From VAZQ01 sp963712565 (GTDB lineage: Bacteria > Pseudomonadota > Alphaproteobacteria > Rhizobiales > Xanthobacteraceae): a stretch of DNA of 64,000 bases. This document shows positions 52,891 to 61,337 of the stretch, piece by piece. How positions within the stretch are numbered: position 1 is the first letter of the stretch; every line of letters begins with the position of its first letter. The notes under the pieces were generated by a model. That model saw nothing but the letters and a program-made list of their open reading frames with translations. It was not told the origin of the DNA and searched no databases. The position numbers were made by a program, and so were the translations under genes. The stretch covers positions 124,001 through 188,000 of the forward strand of contig CAVQIP010000055.1 in NCBI GenBank assembly GCA_963712565.1, in the 5' to 3' direction.

Positions 52891-52978
52891 GCTGCTTTGT
52901 CGCGGGCCCGCCTGGCCGCGAGTGCCCATCACGTCCTTTCCGTAAGGCCCTCCTTTGCCGTTCGGACGTCGCCCGGTC

Positions 52979-53434
52979 TCAATGTCGTATGAGAACGACG
53001 CCGACGATCAGCAGCAACGCGCCGGTCAGACGGAAAAGGTCGAATGGCTGTTGGGTGAGGCCGAACAGACCGTAGTGATCGAAGGCCATCGCGCCCAGCA
53101 TCTGTCCCGTCACCAGCAGTGCCACGACGGTTGCGGCGCCCAGGTGCGGCAACAGCAAGATGGAGACGACGATATAGATCGTGCCGAAGATCCCGCCGGT
53201 CCAAGACCACGGCGGGCTTTTCGCGATTGCCGCCGTCGACAACCATGGTTCCCGCGTCGCGAACAAAACGCCGAACATGGTGAGCGCGCCCACGAGATAG
53301 CTGATGAATGCCGCCCATGACGGCGAGCCCAGGCTTGCTCGCAGATTGGCGTTCAAGGCCTGCTGAACGACAACGCTTACGCCGGCGACGATCGCCAACA
53401 ATGCGAGTCCCAAAATCTGCAATAATTCCGGCAA
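52979..53434 (-). CDS. DMT-superfamily transporter (YdcZ/DUF606 type)
   Basis: A 151-residue membrane protein with five hydrophobic helices, matching the five-helix DUF606/YdcZ group of the drug/metabolite transporter superfamily (VVVQQALNANLRASLGSPSWAAF, SYLVGAL, GQMLGAMAFDHYG). Such half-size proteins probably dimerise. Substrate unknown. It is 76 bp downstream of the PadR gene in the same direction and may be controlled by it. Confidence 0.85.
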   Translation of the reverse strand: MPELLQILGLALLAIVAGVSVVVQQALNANLRASLGSPSWAAFISYLVGALTMFGVLFATREPWLSTAAIAKSPPWSWTGGIFGTIYIVVSILLLPHLGAATVVALLVTGQMLGAMAFDHYGLFGLTQQPFDLFRLTGALLLIVGVVLIRH

Positions 53435-53510
53435 TCAAACCCTCTCGCCGATCGGCTCGGCGCGCGAATCGGCTGCGATCCCTGGCGGGGTCCTGAACTT
53501 AGGCGAATCG

Positions 53511-54143
53511 CTAGCTCTTCTTCAGCTCCGCCGCCGCGCGGGCCAGCACCTCCACCACGCGCGCTTCCGCCTCCGCATCCTCGTCGAGCCGCTTGGCCGC
53601 GACCTCGCGCAGGTTCTCGATCGCTGCGCGCACCAAAGGCGGCACGCCGGGGCCGCCGCGCTCATCCTCGTCGGCGCCGAAGCGGCGGCGCATGCGAGCC
53701 ACCTTCTCGCCGATGGCGCCGAGCCGTTCGAGTACGGCGTCAACGAAATCCCGGTTGTCCGCGAGATGGGCGCGGCCCGCATCGGTGATGGAGTAGAGCC
53801 GCTTGGCGCCCTCGGTCGCCGCGGTGAGGTAACCCGCCTCTTCGAGATAAGTGAGCGTCGGGTAGACGATGCCCGGGCTCGGCGAGTACCAGCCGGCGGT
53901 CTTGTCCTCGAGCACCTTGATGATCTCGTAGCCGTGGCGCGGCTGCTCGGCGATCAGGGCGAGCGCGATCAGGCGCAAATCGCCGTGCGCCAGCAGGCGG
54001 CCGGCGCGTACCATGTCGCCGCCGCCGCCCATGCCGTGACGCCCGCCCCAGCCGTGGCCGGGACCGAAATGGCCGCGCCAGCCCCGGCGGGCGGCCCATC
54101 GACCCTCGAACGGCGATCCGCGGGAATGTCTCATGCCGAACAT
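53511..54143 (-). CDS. PadR-family transcriptional regulator with Gly/His/Arg-rich N-terminus
   Basis: A 210-residue regulator. Residues 1-45 are rich in Gly, Arg and His (GHFGPGHGWGGRHGMGGGG), then the PadR winged helix follows from about 52 to 125 (GDLRLIALALIAEQPRHGYEIIKVLED, SPGIVYPTLTYLEEAGYL) with a helical C-terminal domain. The layout resembles E. coli YqjI, whose His-rich N-terminus senses metal; here histidines are fewer, so metal sensing is a guess. Symmetric TATCT/AGATA sequences lie just upstream. The YdcZ-type transporter follows. Confidence 0.88.
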   Translation of the reverse strand: MFGMRHSRGSPFEGRWAARRGWRGHFGPGHGWGGRHGMGGGGDMVRAGRLLAHGDLRLIALALIAEQPRHGYEIIKVLEDKTAGWYSPSPGIVYPTLTYLEEAGYLTAATEGAKRLYSITDAGRAHLADNRDFVDAVLERLGAIGEKVARMRRRFGADEDERGGPGVPPLVRAAIENLREVAAKRLDEDAEAEARVVEVLARAAAELKKS

Positions 54144-54165
54144 GTCGGCCTCCTTCGTTAATTAC

Positions 54166-54213
54166 GATATATCTCTAGATACAGCTTTATAAGATGTAAC
54201 GCAAGATATATCT
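54166..54213. promoter_or_regulatory. Candidate PadR operators (two GATATATCT sites)
   Basis: GATATATCT at 54166-54174 and again at 54205-54213, plus the inverted repeat TATCT-CT-AGATA at 54170-54181, in an AT-rich island 23-70 bp before the PadR gene. The symmetric, repeated layout fits autoregulation. Confidence 0.45.
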
Positions 54214-54293
54214 TTCAACCGGGTGGGGGGAGGGGGCCTTGGCCAGGAACGGCTCGTGCGGGCTTGGCCATCCCTTCCTGTCGGGGTTTTGTC

Positions 54294-55175
54294 TTACCTC
54301 GTCGACTTCGTGCCGCCGGCGCTTTGCTCGGCCGCGGCCCAACGCGCGAGCCCGGCGATGTCCTTGAACGCCTCGAAGTCGACGCCCTCGCTCTCGATCG
54401 CCAGCCGGCCGGCCTTGAGATCAGCGAGTGCCTTCTCGATCGTGCGCGCGACGCGGAAGATCAGCGACGTCGGATAGGCCACCATCGCGAAGCCGAGGCG
54501 GTAGAGTTCCTGCGGCGGCAGCACCGGGGTGCGTCCGCCGCCCTCGACCATGTTCGCGAGCTGCGGCACGCCTTGAAAAGTCCGACCCACGCGCTCGAGC
54601 TCCTCGATCGATTGCGGCGCTTCGACGAACAGGCCGTCGGCGCCGGCCTTGAGATAGATTTCAGCGCGACGCAGCGCCTCGTCGAGCCCGTGGACCGCGC
54701 GGGCGTCGGTGCGGGCGATGATGAACAGATCGGTGCCGCGCCGGGCCGCCGCCGCGGCGCGCAACTTGGCCGCCATCGCGTCGGCGTCGATGACATCCTT
54801 GCCCGCCATATGGCCGCAGCGTTTCGGCGCGCGCTGATCCTCCATGAAGATGGCGGAGACGCCCATCGCCTCGTAGCCGGCGATGGTGCGGGCGACATTC
54901 TTGACGTCGCCATAGCCGTCATCGCAATCGACCAGGACCGGGAGACTCGTTGCGGCCATGATGTCGCGGATGCCGGCGCTCATCTCGCCGAAGCCCACGA
55001 GTCCGATATCGGGCAGCGCATGCCGGGCGCCGACCAGAGCGTAGCCGCCGACGGCATAGGCGGCAAAGCCGGCGCGCTCGATCAGGCGCGCCGAGAGCGC
55101 GTCATGCGCGCACGGCAGCAGCAGCGGCTCGCCGCGCGCCAACAATTCCCTCCACGTCGGTTTTGCCTGCACCAT
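54294..55175 (-). CDS. Isocitrate lyase/PEP mutase family protein
   Basis: A 293-residue TIM-barrel enzyme of the ICL/PEPM superfamily. It shows DCDDGYGD (metal site), MEDQRAPKRCGHMAG (the K-R-C-G-H active-site loop) and ARTDARAVHGLDEALRRA. The CGH loop indicates a lyase such as methylisocitrate or dimethylmalate lyase, or oxaloacetate hydrolase, rather than PEP mutase. It lies 6 bp downstream of a TctC-type binding protein gene, so a carboxylate substrate is plausible. Confidence 0.87.
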   Translation of the reverse strand: MVQAKPTWRELLARGEPLLLPCAHDALSARLIERAGFAAYAVGGYALVGARHALPDIGLVGFGEMSAGIRDIMAATSLPVLVDCDDGYGDVKNVARTIAGYEAMGVSAIFMEDQRAPKRCGHMAGKDVIDADAMAAKLRAAAAARRGTDLFIIARTDARAVHGLDEALRRAEIYLKAGADGLFVEAPQSIEELERVGRTFQGVPQLANMVEGGGRTPVLPPQELYRLGFAMVAYPTSLIFRVARTIEKALADLKAGRLAIESEGVDFEAFKDIAGLARWAAAEQSAGGTKSTR

Positions 55176-55181
55176 CGGCCC

Positions 55182-56216
55182 CTATGGCGTGATCGCCTGC
55201 CGCGCCCGCGCGACCACGTCCTTCGGCGCCGCGTAGAGCTTCTGCACCAGCTCCTGCACCTTGGCGCCGGGCAAAGGCGAGATGTCGATGCGGATCTTGG
55301 CGGCGTCGTCCAGGAACGCCTGGTCGCTCATCGTGGCGTCGAAGGCGGAGCGCAACGTCGCGAGATGCTCCGCCGGCAGACCCGGCGGCGCGATATAGGA
55401 GCGCTGGAAAACCTGCTGGCTGATCACCAGCTCTACCACTTTGCGATCGTCCTCGCTCTTGACGTATTTGAACACCGAGGGGACGCCCATGCGCGTGAGC
55501 TCGGCGTTCGGCTCGAGCGCGACCTGCAGCAGCACATTGACCTTGTGGTCTCGAATCCAGTCGGGCCGTTGCGACTTGAGGCTCGACCAGTCCCAGCCGC
55601 AGGCGCCGTCGATCTCGCCGCGCTCCATCGCGAGCGCGATTTCGGCCGTGCCCCTGTAGCCCGACACCACGTCGTATTGTGCGCCCGCGGTGTGCTTGTG
55701 CAGGTAACCGTATTCGCGGGTGGAATCGTTGGTCGAGACGCCGCCGAAGACCGCCTTCTGCGTGAGCAGGTCGTCGAAAGTCCTGATCTTGGATTCCGCT
55801 CGAGACACGCACACGCGCGTGCCGTTGTTGGCGGTGCCGAGATAAAGCACCTTGGTCGGATCGAACAGGGCCTCGGCCTTTTCGTCGAGCAGTGGTCCCA
55901 TGATCGCGCCCGGCATGATGGCGGCGACGGCGGTGCCGTCCTTGGGTGCGACCGTGCTGATGAAGCCTGCCGCCCGCGCGCTGCCGGCGCCCGGCATGTT
56001 CTTCGATACGATGGTCGGCTGACCGGGGATGTGGTTGGCAAAGTGGCGCGCGAGCGCGCGCGCATAGATGTCGTAGCCGCCGCCGGGCGGCGCCCCGATC
56101 AGGAGATCGATGCTTTTGCCGGCGAAGTAGTCGGCGGCGGAGGCGGACGCCAGCGCTAGCGTCGCAGCGGCGGCGAGCCCGCTCAGGCCGGCGAGAATGT
56201 GGGTCGTGGGACGCAT
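55182..56216 (-). CDS. TctC-like periplasmic substrate-binding protein
   Basis: A 344-residue protein with signal peptide (1-28), then YFAGKSIDLLIGAPPGGGYDIYARALARH and TIVSKNMPGAGSARAAGFI, a divergent branch of the tripartite tricarboxylate receptor family. It is 6 bp upstream of the ICL/PEPM-type gene, forming a two-gene unit of uptake and carboxylate metabolism. No permease genes are adjacent. Confidence 0.87.
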   Translation of the reverse strand: MRPTTHILAGLSGLAAAATLALASASAADYFAGKSIDLLIGAPPGGGYDIYARALARHFANHIPGQPTIVSKNMPGAGSARAAGFISTVAPKDGTAVAAIMPGAIMGPLLDEKAEALFDPTKVLYLGTANNGTRVCVSRAESKIRTFDDLLTQKAVFGGVSTNDSTREYGYLHKHTAGAQYDVVSGYRGTAEIALAMERGEIDGACGWDWSSLKSQRPDWIRDHKVNVLLQVALEPNAELTRMGVPSVFKYVKSEDDRKVVELVISQQVFQRSYIAPPGLPAEHLATLRSAFDATMSDQAFLDDAAKIRIDISPLPGAKVQELVQKLYAAPKDVVARARQAITP

Positions 56217-56456
56217 CGGGAAATCTCCGCGGCCGCATGGTCGAACAGGTCGAGAAGGCTAAGTCATCCCTGACCCGCGGACAACTCGGCGGCGGCCGGA
56301 TGTCGCGCGGCACGGCGCGCGATTGGCATGTGGCGGATCGAACGGGGAGGGGCTTCGTCCATCCGCGGGCACTCCGGATTGCACATCGACGCGGATGCAA
56401 AGCACGGCTAAACGGAGCGGTAGGTCCGCTCGGTCGCAACACTTCGGGATCGCGCC

Positions 56457-57800
56457 ATGCTGCATAGACCCGGCGTTACGCAAAACCTCGCCCGCTTCGC
56501 CGTCGAAGCCCGCTGGGCCGACATTCCAGAGCCGGTCCGCCACCAGGCCAAGCGGGCGCTGCTCAATTTCTTTGCCGTGGCGTTGGCGGGTTGCCGCGCC
56601 GCTCCGGTGGAGATCGCCCTGAAGTCTCTTGCCGAGTTCTCGGCGGGCAGGCCGGCGACCGTGATCGGGCGAAGCGAGCGGATCGATGCGTTGAGCGCGG
56701 CGTTCCTGAACGCGGCAAGCGCCAACGTCCTCGATTTCGACGACACCCACGTTGCGACCGTCATTCATCCGACCGCGCCGGTCGTGCCGGCGCTCTTCGC
56801 GCTGGCCGAGCTGCGGCGCGTGAGCGGCGCCGACCTGCTGCTGGCGTTCATCCTCGGGGTCGAGATCGAATGCAGGATCGGCCGCGCCATTTCGCCCGGC
56901 CATTACGCCAAGGGCTGGCACATCACGGCCACCTGCGGCGTGTTCGGTGCCGCAACCGGCGCCGGCAAGCTCCTCGGGCTCGACCCCGAGCGCATGGTCT
57001 GGGCGCTCGCAAACGCCGCCACCCAGTCGTCGGGGCTGTGCGAATGCCTGGGCTGGGCGGCCAAGAGCATCGGCGTCGGCAATGCCGCGCGCAACGGCTT
57101 GTGGTCGGCGCTGCTGGCGGAGAAAGGATTCGAAGGCCCGCCGGAGCCGATCGCCGGGGTGCAGGGTTTTCTCAATGCGATGGCGGAGCCGCCGGAGTGG
57201 TCGTCCCTGACCGAAGGTCTCGGGGCCACGTGGGAGATCGGGCAAAACTCGATCAAGCCGTATCCCTGCGGCTTCGTGATCCATCCGTTCCTCGATTGCG
57301 TGCTGGACTGGCGGCGCGCGCACCCGACCGACGCGGTCGAGCGCGTCGTCCTGCGCGGGCACCCCCTGCTCAGCGACCGCACCGACCGGCCCGACATTGC
57401 GACCGGGCGCGAGGCGCAGGTCAGCGTGCAGCACGCCATCGCCGCCGCGCTGATATTCGGAACGGCGGGGCTCGACCAGTTCACCGACGCCTGCGCGCGC
57501 GATCCGTCGGTGATCGACATGCGGCGCAAGGTGGAGGTGGTGCGCGACCCCGCGGTCGCGACCATTGCGGCGGAGGTCGAGCTATGGACGGCGGATGGCC
57601 GCAGGCACGGCCTGTCGACGTCAGCGGGACGCGGCAGCCCGACCAACCCGATGAGCGACCGCGATCTCGAGGACAAGCTGCGCGCGGCCGCCGCGGGCTG
57701 GCGCTCCGGCTACGACGCGGCGCCGCTGATCGAGGCGATCTGGACGCTGGAGCGCAGCGCGGATGCATCGCGCCTGCTCGCGCTGACGCTGCCACGCTGA
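56457..57800 (+). CDS. MmgE/PrpD family protein
   Basis: A 447-residue protein of the MmgE/PrpD family (2-methylcitrate dehydratase and related dehydratases or isomerases such as cis-aconitate decarboxylase). N-terminal LARFAVEARWADIPEPVRHQAKRALLNFFAV, then NAASANVLDFDDTH with the active-site aspartates, GVEIECRIGRAI, GWHITATCGVFGAA and KPYPCGFVIHPFLD. The actual reaction is not determinable. It is divergent from the TctC-like gene and near the ICL/PEPM-like lyase and propionyl-CoA synthetase, which hints at propionate or methylcitrate-type chemistry, but no prpC is here. Confidence 0.9.
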   Translation: MLHRPGVTQNLARFAVEARWADIPEPVRHQAKRALLNFFAVALAGCRAAPVEIALKSLAEFSAGRPATVIGRSERIDALSAAFLNAASANVLDFDDTHVATVIHPTAPVVPALFALAELRRVSGADLLLAFILGVEIECRIGRAISPGHYAKGWHITATCGVFGAATGAGKLLGLDPERMVWALANAATQSSGLCECLGWAAKSIGVGNAARNGLWSALLAEKGFEGPPEPIAGVQGFLNAMAEPPEWSSLTEGLGATWEIGQNSIKPYPCGFVIHPFLDCVLDWRRAHPTDAVERVVLRGHPLLSDRTDRPDIATGREAQVSVQHAIAAALIFGTAGLDQFTDACARDPSVIDMRRKVEVVRDPAVATIAAEVELWTADGRRHGLSTSAGRGSPTNPMSDRDLEDKLRAAAAGWRSGYDAAPLIEAIWTLERSADASRLLALTLPR

Positions 57801-57833
57801 GGCTTACCCGGGCGGCGAGGGCGCGTTCGGCCG

Positions 57834-59456
57834 TCACACCTCCTTCGCCATCTCGCGCAGCTTGAACTTCTGGATCTTGCCCGTCGAGGTCTTCGGCAAT
57901 TCCGCGAACACGACGAAGCGCGGGCATTTGTAGCTGGCGAGGTGCTTGCGGCACCAGGCGACGAGGTCGTCCGTCGTCGCGCTCTCGCCCGGCTTGAGCT
58001 CGACGAAGGCGCAGGGGGTTTCGCCCCATTTGTCATCGGGCTTCGCCACCACGGCGGCGGCCTGCACCGCCGGGTGCTTGTAGAGCGCGTCTTCCACTTC
58101 GATCGAGGAGATGTTCTCGCCGCCGGAGATGATGATGTCCTTGGAGCGGTCCTTGAGCTGGATGTAGCCGTCGGGATGCATCACGCCGAGATCGCCGGAA
58201 TGAAACCAGCCGCCGGCGAAGGCCTTCTCGGTCGCCGGCCGGTTCTTGAGGTAACCCTTCATCACCACGTTGCCGCGGAACATCACCTCGCCCATGCTCT
58301 CGCCGTCCCACGGCACCGGTGCCATAGTTTCAGGATCGCGCACGTCGAGCGCCTCCAGCGGCACGTAGCGCACGCCCTGGCGCGCCTTCTTGGCGGCCTG
58401 CTCCGCCGGCGAAAGCGCGTCCCAGCCGCGGTGCCATTCGTTGACGGTGGCGGGGCCGTAGGTCTCGGTCAGCCCATAGAGATGGGTGACGTTGAAGCCC
58501 GCCGCCTTCATCGCCGCCAGCACGGCTTCGGGCGGCGGCGCCGCGGCGGTGAAGAACTCGACCACGTGCGGCAGCGGCTTCTTCTCCGCGGCCGGCGCGT
58601 TGAGCAAGGTCGCCATCACGATCGGCGCGCCGCACAGATGGGTGACCTTGTGGCCGGCAATGGCGTCGTACATCGCCGGCGCGCGCACCTGGCGCAGGCA
58701 GACATGGGTGCCGGCGACCACCGAGATCGTCCACGGGAAGCACCAGCCGTTGCAGTGGAACATCGGCAAGGTCCAGAGATAGACGCAGTGCTTGCCCAGG
58801 CTGCCGGTGAGCACGTTGCCGACCGCAAGCAGGTAAGCGCCGCGGTGGTGGTAGACCACGCCCTTGGGATCGCCGGTGGTGCCCGAGGTATAGTTGAGCG
58901 AGATCGCGTCCCATTCGTCGTCGGGCATCTTCCACGCAAAGTCGGCCTCGCCCGCCGCGATGAAATCCTCGTATTCGATCGGGCTGAGCCGCTCGCCCGC
59001 GCCGGTGAACTCGGGGTCGTCATAGTCGATCACCAGCGGCCTGCCCTTGGCGAGCGCGAGCGCCTCCTTGGCGAGCTTGGAGAACTCGCGGTCGGCGATC
59101 AGCACCTTCGATTCGGCGTGATCGAGCTGGAACGCGACGACGGCGGCATCGAGCCGGGTGTTGATGGTGTTGAGCACCGCGCCGCTCATCGGCACGCCGT
59201 AGTGGCATTCGAGCATCGCCGGCGTGTTGGCGAGCAGCGCCGAGACGGTATCGCCGCGCTTGATGCCGCGCCGCGCCAGCGCCGACGCAAGCCGGCGGGC
59301 GCGCGCGTAGAACTCGGCGTAGCTGCGCCGCAGCGGCCCGTGGATGATCGCGGTGTGAGCGGGAAATACGGCGGCCGCCCGTTCCAGGAACGACAGCGGG
59401 GTGAGCGGCTGGAAGTTCGCGGGATTGCGGTCGAGGTCGATGTCGTAGGCTGTCAT
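57834..59456 (-). CDS. Acyl-CoA synthetase (AMP-forming fatty-acid-CoA ligase)
   Basis: A 540-residue adenylate-forming enzyme that activates a carboxylic acid with ATP and CoA. The P-loop-like YTSGTTGDPKGVVYHHR is near residue 190, YGLTETYGPATVNEW is the A5-type motif, GWFHSGDLGVMHPDGYIQLKDRSKD is A7-A8, and the C-terminal catalytic lysine is in KTSTGKIQK. The sequence resembles the medium/long-chain acyl-CoA synthetase group. It converges on the PrpD-like gene. A TauE/SafE permease gene lies 77 bp away upstream. Confidence 0.93.
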   Translation of the reverse strand: MTAYDIDLDRNPANFQPLTPLSFLERAAAVFPAHTAIIHGPLRRSYAEFYARARRLASALARRGIKRGDTVSALLANTPAMLECHYGVPMSGAVLNTINTRLDAAVVAFQLDHAESKVLIADREFSKLAKEALALAKGRPLVIDYDDPEFTGAGERLSPIEYEDFIAAGEADFAWKMPDDEWDAISLNYTSGTTGDPKGVVYHHRGAYLLAVGNVLTGSLGKHCVYLWTLPMFHCNGWCFPWTISVVAGTHVCLRQVRAPAMYDAIAGHKVTHLCGAPIVMATLLNAPAAEKKPLPHVVEFFTAAAPPPEAVLAAMKAAGFNVTHLYGLTETYGPATVNEWHRGWDALSPAEQAAKKARQGVRYVPLEALDVRDPETMAPVPWDGESMGEVMFRGNVVMKGYLKNRPATEKAFAGGWFHSGDLGVMHPDGYIQLKDRSKDIIISGGENISSIEVEDALYKHPAVQAAAVVAKPDDKWGETPCAFVELKPGESATTDDLVAWCRKHLASYKCPRFVVFAELPKTSTGKIQKFKLREMAKEV

Positions 59457-59533
59457 GGCGGCCCTGCCGGGGTGAGCTTACGAACGGCAAGCCGGGCGAT
59501 CAATGCGCGCGAGCGGCTGGAACGCGCGGCGCT

Positions 59534-60295
59534 TTAACCCGCGCGCACGGCGGCGATGCCTTGCCAGATCAAGGCCAGCGAGATGACGAGCATCAACAGA
59601 TAGGTGACCTTGTAGAACAGCTCGGTCGGCGTCCGGCGCGCCAGCCACAGCCCGAGGAAGTTGCTGGCCACGGCGAACGGCAGCAGCACCGCCGAGGTCG
59701 CCAGCGTTCGCGGCGAGAACTGGCCGAGCGCGACATAGGGCACGAGCTTCATCACGTTCACCAGCGCGAAGAAGATGATGGTGGTGCCGATCAGGGTGAG
59801 CTTGTCGAGCCGCTGCGGCAGGATGTGCACCTGGTAGGGCGGGGCGCCGACCTGGATGATGGTCGAGGTGAAGCCGGCGAGCGCGCCCCAGAACATCCCC
59901 GCCCCGACGCTCGGCCGCCGCGGTTGCGCCGGCACATGGGCCAAAAACATATAGAGCACGAAGCAGATCCCGGTCACGCCGACGACGATCTCGACATAGG
60001 CGTTGGATACATGGGCGGCGAACAGCCAGGCGGCGCCGACGCCGACGACGGCGCCGGGCAGCAGCACCTTGAGATTCCATGCGCTCCATTCCCGGCGATA
60101 CGCCCACGCCGAAATCGCGTCCTGGCACAAGAGGATCGGCAGCAGAATCGCCGCCGCCTGCAGCGGCGGCACCGACAGCGCGAGCAGCGGCGTCGAGATC
60201 ATGCCGACGCCGGCGAAGCCGCCCTTGCCGAGGCCCAGCGCGACGATGGCGGGAATGCAAAGCAGGTAGAACAAGGGATCGGCGATGATGGTCAT
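59534..60295 (-). CDS. TauE/SafE family permease, copy 1
   Basis: A 253-residue inner-membrane protein with about seven or eight helices. The start is MTIIADPLFYLLCIPAIVALGLGKGGFAGVGMIS, and the family repeat is seen in GLGKGGFAGVG and GALAGFTSTIIQVGAPPYQVHILPQRLDK. The family exports sulfite, sulfoacetate or other organic anions; the substrate here is unknown. It is a tandem paralogue of the following gene (60358-61116). Confidence 0.9.
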   Translation of the reverse strand: MTIIADPLFYLLCIPAIVALGLGKGGFAGVGMISTPLLALSVPPLQAAAILLPILLCQDAISAWAYRREWSAWNLKVLLPGAVVGVGAAWLFAAHVSNAYVEIVVGVTGICFVLYMFLAHVPAQPRRPSVGAGMFWGALAGFTSTIIQVGAPPYQVHILPQRLDKLTLIGTTIIFFALVNVMKLVPYVALGQFSPRTLATSAVLLPFAVASNFLGLWLARRTPTELFYKVTYLLMLVISLALIWQGIAAVRAG

Positions 60296-60357
60296 GCGGG
60301 CTGCAAGGGGTTGGCGTCTGCACTAGGGGTTTTTGCGCAGGGCGGCATCGCGATCGC

Positions 60358-61116
60358 TCACGCGCGCAGCATCTCTGTCAGCCCGCCGCGGATCAGCTCG
60401 ACCGCGATCAGGAACATCAGCACATAGGCGATGCGGAAGAACAGGTCGGTCGGCGTCCGCCGCACGAGCCAGATGCCGGCATAGTTCGCGATCACCGCCA
60501 GCGGCAGCAGGATTGCGCCGATGGCGAGATTTTCGCCGGTGAGCTGACCGAGCGCGCCATAGGCCGGAATTTTCATCAAGTTGCTGGCGGCAAACAGGAT
60601 CGTGAAGGTGCCGACATAGGTGAACTTGTCGAGCCGCTGCGGCAGCAGATGCATCTGCCAGGCCGGGCCGCCGGCATTGGCCAGCATGGTGGTGAAGCCG
60701 CCGACGACGCCGAACACGACGCCGGTCAGCGCGCCCGGCCGGGGCGCCAGGCGATCGAAGCGCGTGCCGAGCCAGTGGCGCAGCACGAAGGCGCCGGCGA
60801 TGAGCCCGATCGCCAGCCGGACATGGGCGGCGGTGAGCGAGGCCGCGAACAATCCGGCGACGGCGATGCCCGCGGCCATGCTCGGAATCATGATCTTCAG
60901 GTTCCACGCACTCCAGTCGCGCCGATAGGTCCACACCGTGAGCGCGTCCTGCGCCAGCACCGTGGGCAGAATGATCGCGGCTGCCTGCAACGGCGGGACC
61001 TCGAGCGACATCAGCGGCAGCGCCATCACGCCGAGGCCGAAGAAGCCGCCCTTGGAGAGGCCGAGCAGGACCACCGCGACGACGGCGAGCAGATAGAACA
61101 GGGGATCGGCGATCAC
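60358..61116 (-). CDS. TauE/SafE family permease, copy 2
   Basis: A 252-residue paralogue of the neighbouring permease, sharing IADPLFYLL, LGLSKGGFFGLG, AWQMHLLPQRLDKFTYVG and the C-terminal VRRTPTDLFFRIAYVLM. I choose the GTG at 61114-61116 by alignment with copy 1; longer starts up to 61242 add about 42 basic, non-conserved residues. The pair may be a gene duplication whose products form a heterodimer or serve different acids. Confidence 0.88.
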   Translation of the reverse strand: MIADPLFYLLAVVAVVLLGLSKGGFFGLGVMALPLMSLEVPPLQAAAIILPTVLAQDALTVWTYRRDWSAWNLKIMIPSMAAGIAVAGLFAASLTAAHVRLAIGLIAGAFVLRHWLGTRFDRLAPRPGALTGVVFGVVGGFTTMLANAGGPAWQMHLLPQRLDKFTYVGTFTILFAASNLMKIPAYGALGQLTGENLAIGAILLPLAVIANYAGIWLVRRTPTDLFFRIAYVLMFLIAVELIRGGLTEMLRA

Positions 61117-61337
61117 GGTTGCCAGGTTGCGTGAGGGCAGGAATTGGGTGAAGCACCCGGAGCGGGCGATCAAAGCGCAGGCGCGCGCCGCGCGCCAGCA
61201 TTTTGCCGCATGGCCGAATTGCCGATCCGGCGCGGCTTGCAAACGCCTCGCGCGGCTTCACAATGGCCGCTCACGAAAGAGATCGGGTCGACCGCCGTTC
61301 TTGGGTCGGCGCGATCATCCGACGGGAGCAGAGCGCC

